Shown: positions 34,186 to 43,414, counted from the stretch's first letter. The stretch is DNA of 64,000 nt from Tilletia caries (GCA_032718865.1 JALUTQ010000007.1:1550001-1614000); one strand, 5' to 3'. Notes: a model not told the origin generated them from the letters alone. Translations and numbers: made by a program.

Positions 34186-34928
34186 TTCTCATGGTACTCG
34201 TCCGCCTGACCGGGCCTTGCTGCTGGACACTTCTCTTGTTTCCGTCCAAATAGGTGGTCGGTGAAGGTCAGGTCAAGCTTTCTCGTACCATGTCTCGCTC
34301 TTCTCTGTTCCCACCGCTTCCGTCCCTATCTTCTCGCTCTCGAGTATACCATTCACCAATCATCCTTTCTCCATCGTCTGCTGCGATTCTTTCCTTGCTT
34401 TGCGCCCTGTGGCCCGAGCGAGTCGCGTTCCTGCCATTCACGTGACTGCGACGCGGTCGCGTGAACGCGGTTCAGCGCGCTTCAATTTGAACCCCGATGC
34501 GCCCGATCGACGAAAACGTAATTGTGCGCGGCGGCACGTTTAAAAGCGTTCAAGGGTGGCAATTTTATGTATCCCAGTTCCCACACATCAAGCCGAAACT
34601 CAAGTCATCAGCTTCAGGCGCGAAGGTGTAGAAGTGATCGCTGTTTCGTCCGCTCGGAGAGCTCGGCGTAGACTTCTGCGGCTGCAGGCTGCAGGACAGA
34701 AAAGGCCAGACCGGAGATCGGAATCGTGGTTCAGGTCGATGCTCCGAGGTAGTCCATCATGGCCTGACAGCTGGCGCTGAGTGGTTGACTCCGACTTTCT
34801 CGAGTTCTTCCCTCGGCCCCTTCGCTGATGTCGTTCATCGCGTGGCGTCTTTGGTAGAGGACTCGGTCGCGTGGTCTGCGTTGGGTAGACGGGGCCAGTT
34901 GTCTGGTCTTGACGTCGTGAGTGCCGTT
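34186..34928. other. Gene-poor gap after ATG18
   Basis: About 740 bp holding the ATG18 3' region and the 3' side of the next gene. No conserved coding segment, RNA gene or repeat was recognised. Confidence 0.35.
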
Positions 34929-35431
34929 TCAAGGTAGGATGAACCCCCGATCAACTCGGGAAGAGTATAGCAACCGAGCCTGGCCAGCTTTGACGACGAT
35001 CGCGTCGACCTCTCGTCGGATCTTGCGCAGGTAGTCCTTGTCTTCGGCTACCCCCGCCATCAGATCCCAGAACACTCGATCCTCGCTCTGCTGGCACGCT
35101 GACCCGAACCGCTGCAACGTCGGCCAGCTCATGTCTACCACGACCACTGCAGCGTTGCCGTACAGCAGCTCTTCTCCGATTCGTGCAGCCTCACGTGCAG
35201 CTGTGGACGATAGTTTGGGACGGAACTTTGCTCTTCAGCCTGTGCTCTGTTCCTCGCTTCGAGAAGCGCCAAGCAGAAGTCACACTTACCTTTGTCTTGT
35301 AGCAATTGCATTGACGACCCTCGCAATCTCCGTTCCCGGTCCCGGTCCTTGTCCTTATTCTGTCCTCCTCGTTTTTCTCGATCTGGCAGTATAATATGGA
35401 AGTCGAATCCTTGTCCAGCGCCCGGGGTCAT
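34929..35431 (-). CDS. Unrecognised small protein, 5' end uncertain
   Basis: Two exons (35431-35290, 35200-34929) give 137 aa. The N-terminal part (MTPGAGQGFDFHIILPDREK) leads into a charged segment (KDKDRDRERRLRG). The second part looks helical: EAARIGEELLYGNAAVVVV, FGSACQQSEDRVFWDLMAGV, KDYLRKIRREVDAIVVKAGQ. The frame stays open upstream to about 35566, where a CACAG acceptor lies, but no ATG is in that stretch. So either translation begins at 35431 or an upstream exon is missing. A TATA-like TGTATATAG (minus strand) lies at about 35611-35619. No family was recognised. The Fanzor locus begins only about 100 bp upstream of that point. Confidence 0.45.
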
Positions 35432-35662
35432 GTAAGTCGAAATGCCCAAGTTTGGCGCTGGGGTACTCCCACTCGAACCTAGGTTCGGAGCTGGGATGCC
35501 CGAGCCCGGAAAACTGACCGGTGTCGTTTCGTTTGGCGTGAGGCCAGCGACAGCGGGAGTCACTGTGCCGACATGATTGTGCGCACGTTTTCGCTGCTTT
35601 CAAGCCTGTACTATATACAGACTAGTGCAATGGCCAAAGCCAAAGGGGTGCAGCTCCCAAAC

Positions 35663-35682
35663 GCCGATCACGTGTGATCGGC
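35663..35682. repeat. 20-bp inverted repeat (hairpin) downstream of the Fanzor gene
   Basis: GCCGATCAC, a 2-bp GT spacer, then GTGATCGGC. It lies 106 bp past the Fanzor stop codon, just beyond a 90-bp pyrimidine tract (minus strand). It may mark the element end or the end of a guide RNA, but nothing here proves either. Confidence 0.6.
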
Positions 35683-35788
35683 GGCATTTTTCCGGAAAGA
35701 AAAGGCAAAAAGGGGAAAAGAAAGCGAAAAAAGAAAGAGAAAAGAAAATGTAGAGGAAAAGGAAAAAGAAAAAGAGAATATGTCGCTG

Positions 35789-38015
35789 TCACTGGTTGAG
35801 AAAATCATATTTCCAGTGCAGGAAAATGTTTTTCGCGCCATTGACGTCTCGATCCGAGACTGTGAGACATCCGGGGCAGCGGTGGATTTCGCTGCCTCCA
35901 AGTCTGTGATTGACCGTGCCGCACGTTGAGCAGACCTTGGATGTCCAGTCCTCCACCACCTCGACGACCTCCATAGCTTCATTTAATCGGCTTCTGAAGC
36001 GACCGTGCGCCCACGACATCATGGCTCTGACTGTCTTTCGCCCGATCCGCCTTTGACCTCGCCGAGACATCTGGTGCGCGTTGAATGTTGGCAGCAGCAC
36101 AGTGTCGTAATTTTGCTTGAGGTAGCCACGCAGCTTCCAATGGAGCTCGTCGACCAGATGCCGGATTCTTGCACGCAGTCGATTTGCGGCGCGGCGCATA
36201 CGGTAACGCTTTTTTGCTGTAGCTTGGGTTGATCGCGAGATCAATTCATCCAAGTGCGTACCGAGGCGGAAAAGACGCTTGTGGTCTCCATCGCCAAATT
36301 TTGCCGCCATTCCCCGCAAAGGGTCGTAAATCGTGGCAAATGTCCGAACTAAGGTTGTCCCCGGAGTAACGCGGAGGGCTCCGCCTCCGCACTTCCAAAT
36401 TCCGCCGGAATTTTGACTTTTTGAGGCGAGCTCCGCCTCCGCAGACTAAGACAGAGCTGAAAAAACTCAGCTCCGCGTTCCGACGGAATTATACAAAAGT
36501 TGAAATCCCAGCTCCGCGCTCCGCGTTTTTTTCTGTGCGTTTTTCATAATGCTCCTCCGTGCTCCGTGTATGCGGAGCTCGGAATTCCGCGGAATTCCGT
36601 CGGAGCGCAGTGGTGGTATAATTTGCTCTCAGAATGACTCTAACACAATCAGAGCTATACATTCACCATCCGACATTGTTGCGGTATTGACTCCAGTGCT
36701 ATTCTGAAGCTCTCAACGGATGATGATGCCTGTTTTTATCTCCTGCGCGTGTCTCGGCGATGCCTATTTTTTCGGAATTCCGCATATTTCCGCGGAACTT
36801 GGACGGAATTCCGGCGGAGCGCACCCAAAATAAGGTCACGTGACCCCTATTTTTCGACGATCACGTGACCTCACAGCTCCGACGGAATTCCGCGGAAATT
36901 CCGCCGGAATTTTTCGCACAATTTTGACGACTCCGCGCTCCGTACTTTTGACTAGTGGGCCCAGGATTGGGCTCCGCGCTCCGCGTAAATTCCGGCGGAG
37001 TCCTCCAGGCGGACTCCGTGCTTTGTTAAGGTCAAAAATCTCTCAAAAGTGAGCTCCGCGCTCCGCCTCCGGCGGAGCCCTCCGTCGAAGGAGTACGGAG
37101 TCCGCAAAACCCCAGCTCCGCGTCAACTCCGGGGACAACCTTAGTCCGAACGCCGGGGTCAATGGCGCACATTTCTGGCCCACGTGCTGCAGGAACCCGC
37201 ATCTTCTCTTCCCCCATGTCCTTCTGCCAAAGCAGGAACCATGACCCGTTCTCCTGCTTGATGCATGCCCCATCATGCTCCAGCGATGGAACGTCGATCC
37301 CCGTCTGAATCTTGGTCTGGCGCTGACCTGGACCCAGACCGAAATTTGGGATCTTGAGGCATCCTCCAACCCAGTCACGTTTCCGAATTCGGAAGGAGGA
37401 GAAGAGCGCCCGCTTTTTCCGGAACTTCAGCTCGAAGTGCGGAATTTTGCCGTCCCGAACGTCCGCCAAGCCGTTTTGAAGCGCTGTATGGGCGTCAAAG
37501 CACGCCTGCTCCCTGATGCTGTATGGCACCGGAGTCACCCATGACAGGTTCATGAGGGGAAGGCCATCCTCTGTGACTGAATGTTCCCGGACGTCCTTTA
37601 AAGAGGCGTTTGGGTGAGCCTTGAGGTACGCCACCGCCCGGTTGTATGTCCACCTGAATATTCCAGCCGTTTTTCGAAGTGCCTCCTTTTGCTGTGTATT
37701 CGGCCGAAGCCGGGTGCGATACGTCTTCAAGCGCGAGTTGTCTTGGCGCTCTCCAGGCCTGGTCTTACGAGACGGCGGTGGTGGAGGCACAGCGTCGAGG
37801 CGCTGCCGAAGTGTAGCGCTCAGCTGCGTGAGCATCCCACCGATATCTTCATCCGGCACGACTGGATGCGGCAGGAAGGCGTATTTTGGTAGAAACCAAG
37901 TATTGATGGGCGCATTATGCCACTCCGCCGCCTGTTGTGTGCCTTCTACGCCAGGCCACAGCACCGATTCTGGTGCTACTGACCCAATCCAGGGCGCTGG
38001 CGGAGGGTCGGCCAT
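35789..38015 (-). pseudogene. Fanzor (eukaryotic TnpB-like RNA-guided nuclease) gene interrupted by a DNA element
   Basis: Two blocks on the minus strand, 38015-37145 and 36342-35789, are one gene cut by the element at 36349-37144. Together, counting one copy of the TCCGAA duplication, they make 475 codons including the stop, with no frame break. Block 1 has a Pro-rich leader and then the TnpB/Fanzor entry (KTYRTRLRPNTQQKEALRKT, GIFRWTYNRAVAYLK). It ends in RuvC-I AIDPGVRT (catalytic Asp). Block 2 begins FATIYDPLRG and continues through LLPTFNAHQM. It ends with VVEDWTSKVCSTCG, HRCPGC (a four-Cys zinc finger) and RuvC-III DRDVNGAKN (catalytic Asp). The usual RuvC-II Glu is replaced by Asn in FNAH; the Glu of VVEDWTSK fits the rearranged active site known for Fanzors. 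As found, translation of block 1 runs into the element and stops after 36 foreign residues. Confidence 0.88.
36349..37144. mobile_element. 796-bp non-autonomous DNA transposon (MITE-like) with TIRs and 6-bp TSD
   Basis: Both ends carry the perfect 19-bp inverted repeat CTAAGGTTGTCCCCGGAGT (36349-36367; inverted at 37126-37144), followed on each side by ACGCGGAG with one gap. The flanks are TCCGAA at 36343-36348 and again at 37145-37150, a 6-bp target-site duplication. No transposase or other long coding frame is inside. The interior is full of short palindromic words: CGGAATTCCG, TTCCGCGGAA, GCTCCGCGCTCCG and GGTCACGTGACC. These occur repeatedly on both sides, so the whole element could fold into long hairpins. 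The superfamily is not decided by these data; a 6-bp duplication is unusual. Confidence 0.9.
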
Positions 38016-38054
38016 GGTGATCTGTATATAACAAATAAGAGAAAAAATAGGAGC

Positions 38055-38345
38055 GGTGCTGGTCAGTCTCTTGATCTTACGATGATGACCCAGAAAAAAA
38101 GAAAAATGAAAAAAGAAAAAAAATGAAAAGAAAAGAAAAGAAAAGAAAAGAATGAAAAAGATCGGTGCTGGTCACGTGTTTGGACTCTGCTGGTCACGTG
38201 ATTGGTCTTTTAATCTAATAATGATAAGGAGAAAAGAAAGATGAAAAAAAGAAGGAGCGGTGCTGGTCACGTAGTTGGACTCTGCTAGTCACGTGGTTGG
38301 TCTTTTAATCTAATAATGATAAGGAGAAAAGAAGAAAAAGAAAAT
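38055..38345. repeat. Direct tandem repeat, about 95 bp, upstream of the Fanzor start
   Basis: Two close copies start at 38164 and 38259 (GGTGCTGGTCACGT, then TTGGACTCTGCT(G/A)GTCACGTG, then TTGGTCTTTTAATCTAATAATG and ATAAGGAGAAAAGAA). A shorter, diverged copy of the first words starts at 38055. A/G-rich tracts separate them, including (AAAAG)n at about 38125-38150. If transcription starts near 38.6 kb these repeats lie in a 5' untranslated intron. Confidence 0.8.
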
Positions 38346-38473
38346 AAAAGAAAACGAAAAAAAACGGAAATAGAATGGCCGCGAACAAAAACTACAGAAC
38401 GAAAAACGGCCGAAAACAATACACAAAAAGACAGAAAAACGAATCAAAAACCGAAAACATGAAAAACACTCAC

Positions 38474-38630
38474 CTTGAACTTTCAGCGAGGGACGGATGT
38501 TAACGCCGAAGAGTTTGTTTGACAGACAGTCACGTGGCAAAAACAAACTATCAGTCGACAAGAGGGCGAAGAGCCGAAGGGGGGGGAAGAGAGCGGGTGC
38601 AGCTGGTGGGATGGGGCTTGTTATATAGCT
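38474..38630 (-). promoter_or_regulatory. Promoter and putative 5' untranslated exon feeding the Fanzor gene
   Basis: On the minus strand CTATATAAC (about 38622-38630) is a TATA-like box. A stretch without a usable ATG follows and ends at AAAGTTCAAG with a GTGAGT donor at 38473. The next good acceptor on that strand is TATATACAG at 38027-38035, directly before the Fanzor ATG (ACCATGG context). This is inferred from signals only; the exon could equally belong to another leftward gene. Confidence 0.35.
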
Positions 38631-38980
38631 TCGTGGCTGCAGCCATGACGTAATGCACACTGGTCACCAACGCACAGACATCGAATACCATGGAAGCCCG
38701 TGGAAGCGAGTTTCATCCCCCCCTTTCCTCTCTCTGGTGATGGTGATCTCAGATGCTGGATGAGCTCAAGCCAGCTGAGGATCAGCTCGAGCGACCCGAA
38801 AGCCACGAGCCACTCACTCTCTCTCTCACTCACTCGCCCGCGCTCACCTCTTCTCCCGCCGCCCAAGTCCATCGCATTATTCATCCAATCACGCTCCCCA
38901 TCACCTCGACACAGTCCTTACTCCTTCTACAAGTCATCACATGCACGCTCCCCTGAGCTCACATCGGTCGAATCCACGCA

Positions 38981-39690
38981 TTGGCATCCTCCTCCTCAAG
39001 CACCCCACCGCCCGTCTTCTTCAACCAGTCGATCAACAACCAGCTCACGAGTTTGCAGGCGTGCACTTATAGCCTTGAGACCGCCAATCAGACTGTGAGT
39101 TTTGTGATGCTTTGTATGCGCATGTATGCACACATGGGAGTTCATGCTGACACCCTCTTTCTTTTCGCCTTTGCAGGTGGTCCACAACAGTATTGAGTCC
39201 GGAGACATGCAGCTCATCGGCGAGGCATAGTGAGTTTTTCAGTGCAATTTCGACGCGTCACGTTCCCTTGCTCACCAGTTATCACCGGCTATTTTTCTTT
39301 GTGCTGGACCGCGTCGCGCCTGCGGAGAAGACGCACGAGAAGAACGGCGAGAACGGGTTGGCGGAGTGGGGCGATATCCAGACCACAACAACCAAAGCAT
39401 ACCATCCAGGTGAGTGTGCCCTTGCTCCATCGTGCTCTGCCCGTCATCTGACGCGTCTCCATTGTCTGTGCGCTGGGGAACGACCCGGCGCGTCGTGAAT
39501 CTGAGAAGGACAGAGCAGGATGCGCTTTGGGAGGGCGTTGTCGAGCGTGAGTACATTGGGTTTCTGTCGTTCTTACTATATGCAGACATACGTGCTCACC
39601 TGCTTTACCGAGTCATTCGACCCTACAAAGCAGGCTCGGAACTTGGCGCCGCCCCTCCGACTCGGCGCCTTCAAACTCGCCCCACACTCT
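38981..39690 (+). CDS. Unrecognised protein fragment, start and end uncertain
   Basis: Exons 38981-39094, 39177-39229, 39279-39409, about 39509-39546 and from 39586 join in frame with good GTGAGT donors. The readable protein has FFNQSINNQLTSLQACTYSL, NSIESGDMQLIGEAYYHRLF, FFVLDRVAPAEKTHEKNG and TYVLTCFTESFDPTKQARNL. No family was recognised. There is no ATG in frame before the first exon (an in-frame stop lies at about 38954), so a short upstream exon is missing from the model. The 3' end runs into a CDF transporter fragment in another frame near 39700, so the gene is probably truncated or chimeric. Confidence 0.4.
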
Positions 39691-39704
39691 CCTCTGCCCG
39701 CCAG

Positions 39705-39944
39705 GTCGAACTCGACCTTGTCATGCATCCCCAGACACCTCTCTGGCTGTCGCACGACATCTCGCAGGACCTCCAAGACCGCATCGAGGACCTGCCCATG
39801 GTCGAGCGTGCTTTCATCCGTGCGTGAACCCTCGAGCTGATCCTGAAGAGAAGTAATAAACTGACCCTCTCCACCCTCTCTTAACTCTGAATAGACGTCG
39901 ACCACGAGACGGATCACCGGCCTGAACATCGCAAGAACGTCTGA
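39705..39944 (+). pseudogene. C-terminal fragment of a cation diffusion facilitator (CDF) transporter
   Basis: Two exons (39705-39819, 39895-39944) encode VELDLVMHPQTPLWLSHDIS, QDLQDRIEDLPMVERAFI and HVDHETDHRPEHRKNV with a stop. This is the cytosolic C-terminal domain of fungal CDF/cation-efflux proteins, including the metal-binding HVDHE segment. No membrane helices or earlier exons lie upstream; the sequence changes character right at the acceptor at 39704. So only the last 55 codons of a gene that usually has more than 400 are present. Confidence 0.75.
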
Positions 39945-40230
39945 ATGACCCGGGCCAACTTCGTACCATGTATTCGGGCCCAGGTCGCTTCTCATACATA
40001 CACATCTCACCACAGTCTCTGCGTGCTCTTCCCCCCTTCTTGCCCCCACTTCTATCCTATCCAAATACATACACGCATAGTATCAGCATAACTTGCTTCC
40101 CTCTCTACACATTGACCCACCATTCATACGATCTGACGCATCCCATGGGGATTGGGAACATGACCATGAGCCATCGATGAGGTTCAATGAGCGGTTCCAC
40201 GAACACATAAGGATGGAGTACATCATGCGA

Positions 40231-41800
40231 CTACAACTTGGAGAAGGCAGGCTTCTGCTTCGCCATCACAGCCTGAGTTGCGATCGGAATACTATCAATG
40301 GAGAGGAGGAGGTCGTCCCAATTGAGGTCAGCCTGAACACGCTCCTCTTTGTCGCGAAGAGAATAGAACTCACTCCTCCGTCTGCAGCATGGCCGCGTTC
40401 CAAGCGGCCGTGAAGGCCAGGCCTGCGTCGACGGGGTGGTCCCGGGCGTGGAGCAGGATCGCCTTCGTGCTTTGGACGGCGATGGGCGATTTGGAGGCGA
40501 TGTCCTTGGCCAAGGAGAGTGCCGCCGCTGAGAGAATCCACATAGCATGGGAATGGAATGGGGTCAGTTAGAGAAAGAGTTAAAAGGCGAGCCTCAGAAA
40601 GAAGCATTGGGAGGAGTAGAAGAAGATTGCTCACCGACGACAGCGGTTTGACCTTGCTCGGTCACTTTGCTGGCGAAGCCGATGGCGAGCGCCTCGCGGG
40701 CGTCGAATGTTCGGGCTGAGTATGCCAGTTCGCGGGCGAGGGAGTCGTTACCTACCGTCTTGGGGAATCGTTGGAGGGTGCCGATGTCCGCTGCGAGACC
40801 GATGCTGTAGATGGAAAGGGGTGGTGGTGGTTAGGCGCAGGGCAACGGACGTAGATGAGAAGGTTAGGGGCGAGGGTACTCACTCTACTTCCTACATCCC
40901 GTACGTCGTACCGATCAAAGAGAAGAGATTCAGGATAAAGAAGGTACTGAAACCTACACAAAGAAGAGAAAGTAACCCACCACTCACCCGGATCGACAGC
41001 CTCAGCCTCAAAAGAAGGGCTTGCCAGCAGGGTTCGGGAGGGGCCAGAATTCAATGCCTTGCCGGTCTTAATGCTCTGAGCCGTTCCGCAAGCCGGGAGT
41101 CTTCGTCCCCAGACCGCGCAGTCGAAGATGGCCCCGCCTCAGCGGCCGCAGCAGGCGCAGCCCCAGAACCCGCGCCCGCGCCCACACCCGAGCTCGGTCC
41201 CACCTCCGACCCGTCCGCAATCAACTTCCTCTCCTCCCTCTCCTTCTCCGCCTGCTCCTTCACATCGCCCTATCCATCCCTTTAACGACGCTGGTCATGC
41301 TGCCCGTGACCTGGCGCATCGTGACAGCAGTCTCGACCCGGGAACTAACGGCGTCGATCCGACTTCCCAGGCGAAGCAGGTTCAGCGACTCGTTCTTCTT
41401 CCGGATCGCATTGGACGCGTAGATACGGGCGCCTTCGGTGTTTCCTTGTGCGAGGACCTGTGGTGGTGAGTGGGAAAGAGGCCGGGTTTATGAGCCGCAG
41501 GTACACAAGAGGAGAGGGGCAGGGGAGGGGATTGCATACCTTCTTCAGCTTTGCCTTCTCGGCGACCTCGTCCTTGGCTGCCTTCTTTGCCTGTCGCTGG
41601 AGGGACTTGGCTGTGAACTGCAGGGGCCGCGCGGGAAGGACCGACGGTCAAGACCGGCGGTGAAGGCTCGGCCCTCGCCACTCAAGACGACGACGGCGAC
41701 GTCGTTATCGGTGCTGATGGTGTCGAAGAGCTTGTGAAGCTCTCTCCACATCCTGTATTTACAGACAGAGAACGAGTTCAGCAATGGACCTGCCCCCAGA
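40231..41800 (-). pseudogene. Scrambled dienoyl/enoyl-CoA isomerase (ECH1-like) gene pieces
   Basis: Reading leftward, about 41760-41660 encodes MWRELHKLFDTISTDNDVAV and VVLSGEGRAFTAGLD, the oxyanion-hole region of the crotonase family. Exons 40804-40635 (GLAADIGTLQRFPKTVGNDS, LAYSARTFDAREALAIGFAS), 40527-40374 (SKSPIAVQSTKAILLHARDH, FTAAWNAAML) and about 40332-40231 (ending KPAFSKL) cover the C-terminal half. The family acts on unsaturated fatty acyl-CoAs in beta-oxidation. The start, the middle third (from GLD to the helix before EVD) and the last splice frame are missing or broken. In the gap sits a DID2/CHMP1 piece. I found no set of splice sites that gives one open protein. Confidence 0.7.
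41051..41650 (-). pseudogene. DID2/CHMP1 (ESCRT-III) gene pieces with an internal deletion
   Basis: The exon 41617-41540 encodes FTAKSLQRQAKKAAKDEVAE plus KAKLKK. The next, from 41457, encodes [40 protein letters not shown] and [20 protein letters not shown], classic CHMP1/Did2. The frame then meets TGA at 41260-41262. Directly after, another frame resumes a Did2-like tail ([20 protein letters not shown] ... LAERLRALR, a MIT-interacting motif). The core helices between (about 50-60 residues) and the N-terminal exon are absent. The piece is embedded inside the ECH1-like remnants, on the same strand. Confidence 0.75.
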
Positions 41801-41815
41801 GCAATCAACGGCGAG

Positions 41816-42150
41816 CTGCCGGCACGCCCATCAACGAGTCCACCGCCATCCTCGCGACCCAGCCGGGAGCTAAGCTTGTCGGAATTTGCATCGCCCTCGA
41901 CCGACAGGAACGTGCTGCTGCCGACGATGATGTTCCGGACAAGCGTTCGGCCATCCAGAAGGGCGAGAAGAACTACGGCGTCAAGGTCACAAGCGTGTGC
42001 ACCCTGGAGAACATCATCACATATCTCCGCCAGCAAGGTACGTTACCCGGCTTGCTCTGCCCAGACGTTCTTCCAGGGTCCACCAAGCGTCATAGGCATC
42101 TCACATCTCTTCTTGCTGCACCCAGGATTCCCCATCCTCACTAGTCACCA
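41816..42150 (+). pseudogene. C-terminal fragment of orotate phosphoribosyltransferase
   Basis: The sequence opens abruptly at AGTPINESTAILATQPGAKL, the end of the PRPP-binding loop region, and goes on VGICIALDRQERAAADD, then SAIQKGEKNYGVKVTSVCTL and ENIITYLRQQG. This is the C-terminal third of fungal URA5-type orotate phosphoribosyltransferase (pyrimidine synthesis). The donor GTACGT follows at 42036. The PRPP motif VxIIDDVxTAG itself is cut: only its last residues (AG) remain. No upstream exons exist, because the ECH1-like remnant lies there in the opposite orientation. Confidence 0.78.
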
Positions 42151-42269
42151 CCCTCTTTCTCCTCTGAGGCCGAAGACAAATCCGCAAGCATCGATCATCG
42201 TGGGTCACACTTGGTGAGTGCACGCACGACCAGAGGTATATAAGGGGGGCCTCCGTCCTCATAAGGGGG

Positions 42270-43081
42270 TTCCGGGAGGCAGGATCGTCGTCCTCAAGCA
42301 CGAGAAGTGTACCTCCCGCGACCACCTGCTCGAAGAGCTCGCCAAAGTCGAAGCCGTGGGCGGCGAAGGTCTGATGCTTCGCAAGGCGGGCAGCCAGTAC
42401 GACCACCGACGGTCGCGCTCGCTCCTCAAGGTGAAGACGTTCTACGATGCCGAGGCGATCGTCATTAGTATTGAACAAGGCGAGGGCAAGAACTCGGGTC
42501 GTATGGGTGCCCTTGGATGTCAGATGGAGAACGGAGCGCGGTTCAAGGTGAGAAGCTAGGCCGGAGAAATGGTGTATGCCGATCGAGACACTCTTTGTGG
42601 CCGTCCTTTGCTGACTGATACGAAATTCTTTCCTGGCAGGTCGGAACGGGTTTCACGGACTCGCACCGCAACAACCCGCCTCCGGTCGGGTCTATCATCA
42701 CCTATAAGTTTCAGGAACTGTCCCAGGACGGAATTCCTAGGTGTGTCTAATGATCGTGATGCCATCCACTTTCCAGCTCTACGGTCACTGACATCGATAC
42801 TCCTTGATCAGGTTCCCGGTCTTCAAGGGCATTGGTGAGCAGTCCACATGTTCTCTCACGCATAAAGAGCGACCAAGCTGTCCTAGGCCTGACTTATTCA
42901 ACCTTGCATTTGTTCAACAGCCGCCGACAAGACTAAGCCGAAAGACGCCGTCGTCCGCTCGACCCGGCTGCGCCCTGATAAAGCAGCCGCCGTCGCTTTG
43001 ACTGCCGCTACAGAGGCGTCTACGGAGGCGAGCTCTTCCGGCACTCAGAAGACGGCGCCGGCGAAGAGGCAGAAGAAGTAG
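42270..43081 (+). pseudogene. C-terminal half of an ATP-dependent DNA ligase
   Basis: Exons about 42270-42547, 42640-42740, 42812-42834 and 42921-43081 stay in frame to a stop. They encode VVLKHEKCTSRDHLLEELAK, VEAVGGEGLMLRKAGSQY (motif IV-like), SLLKVKTFYDAEAIV (motif V), then the OB-fold GRMGALGCQMENGARFKVGT, TYKFQELSQDGIPRFPVFKG and a basic tail ending KRQKK. It resembles small ligases of the viral/bacterial type found in some fungi. The nucleotidyltransferase start with the catalytic KxDG lysine is not in the window. A TATATAAG at 42236-42243 might drive a short transcript, but a ligase without the lysine cannot form the AMP adduct. Confidence 0.78.
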
Positions 43082-43414
43082 TGATGCTGTTGGCCTGATC
43101 CTGGCAGGCAGAACAGTCTGGTGCGATTTCCTACGCCCCACGAAGAACGAAACGACAAGCTCTGACGAAAGAGGGAATGGGGCAGGAGTGACACGGGAAA
43201 GGAAAGGGGGTATGCAAAGGGCAAAGTGGGGGAGGTTTGTTTCCGTTTCGTTTCGAGGTTCGAGATCGCAAGAAAAAAACAAAATGACATCGTTCTTCGT
43301 TCGTTTACGAAATTTCCCTGTGTTGCAATTCCAAGATCGTACAGACGAGAAATAAGAGAACCAGGTTCAGTCTTGAGAAGAAAAGAGAGTAGAGGGGGGA
43401 GCGAGGTTGAGCGC

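Noticed and set aside
36349..37144. Reading the 796-bp segment as an ordinary Fanzor intron
   Set aside because: It begins and ends with inverted repeats and a target duplication rather than GT...AG at the frame junction.
38310..38660. 116-codon minus-strand frame rich in Phe and Ser at the Fanzor promoter
   Set aside because: It is the translation of an A/G-rich tract and crosses the likely donor at 38473.
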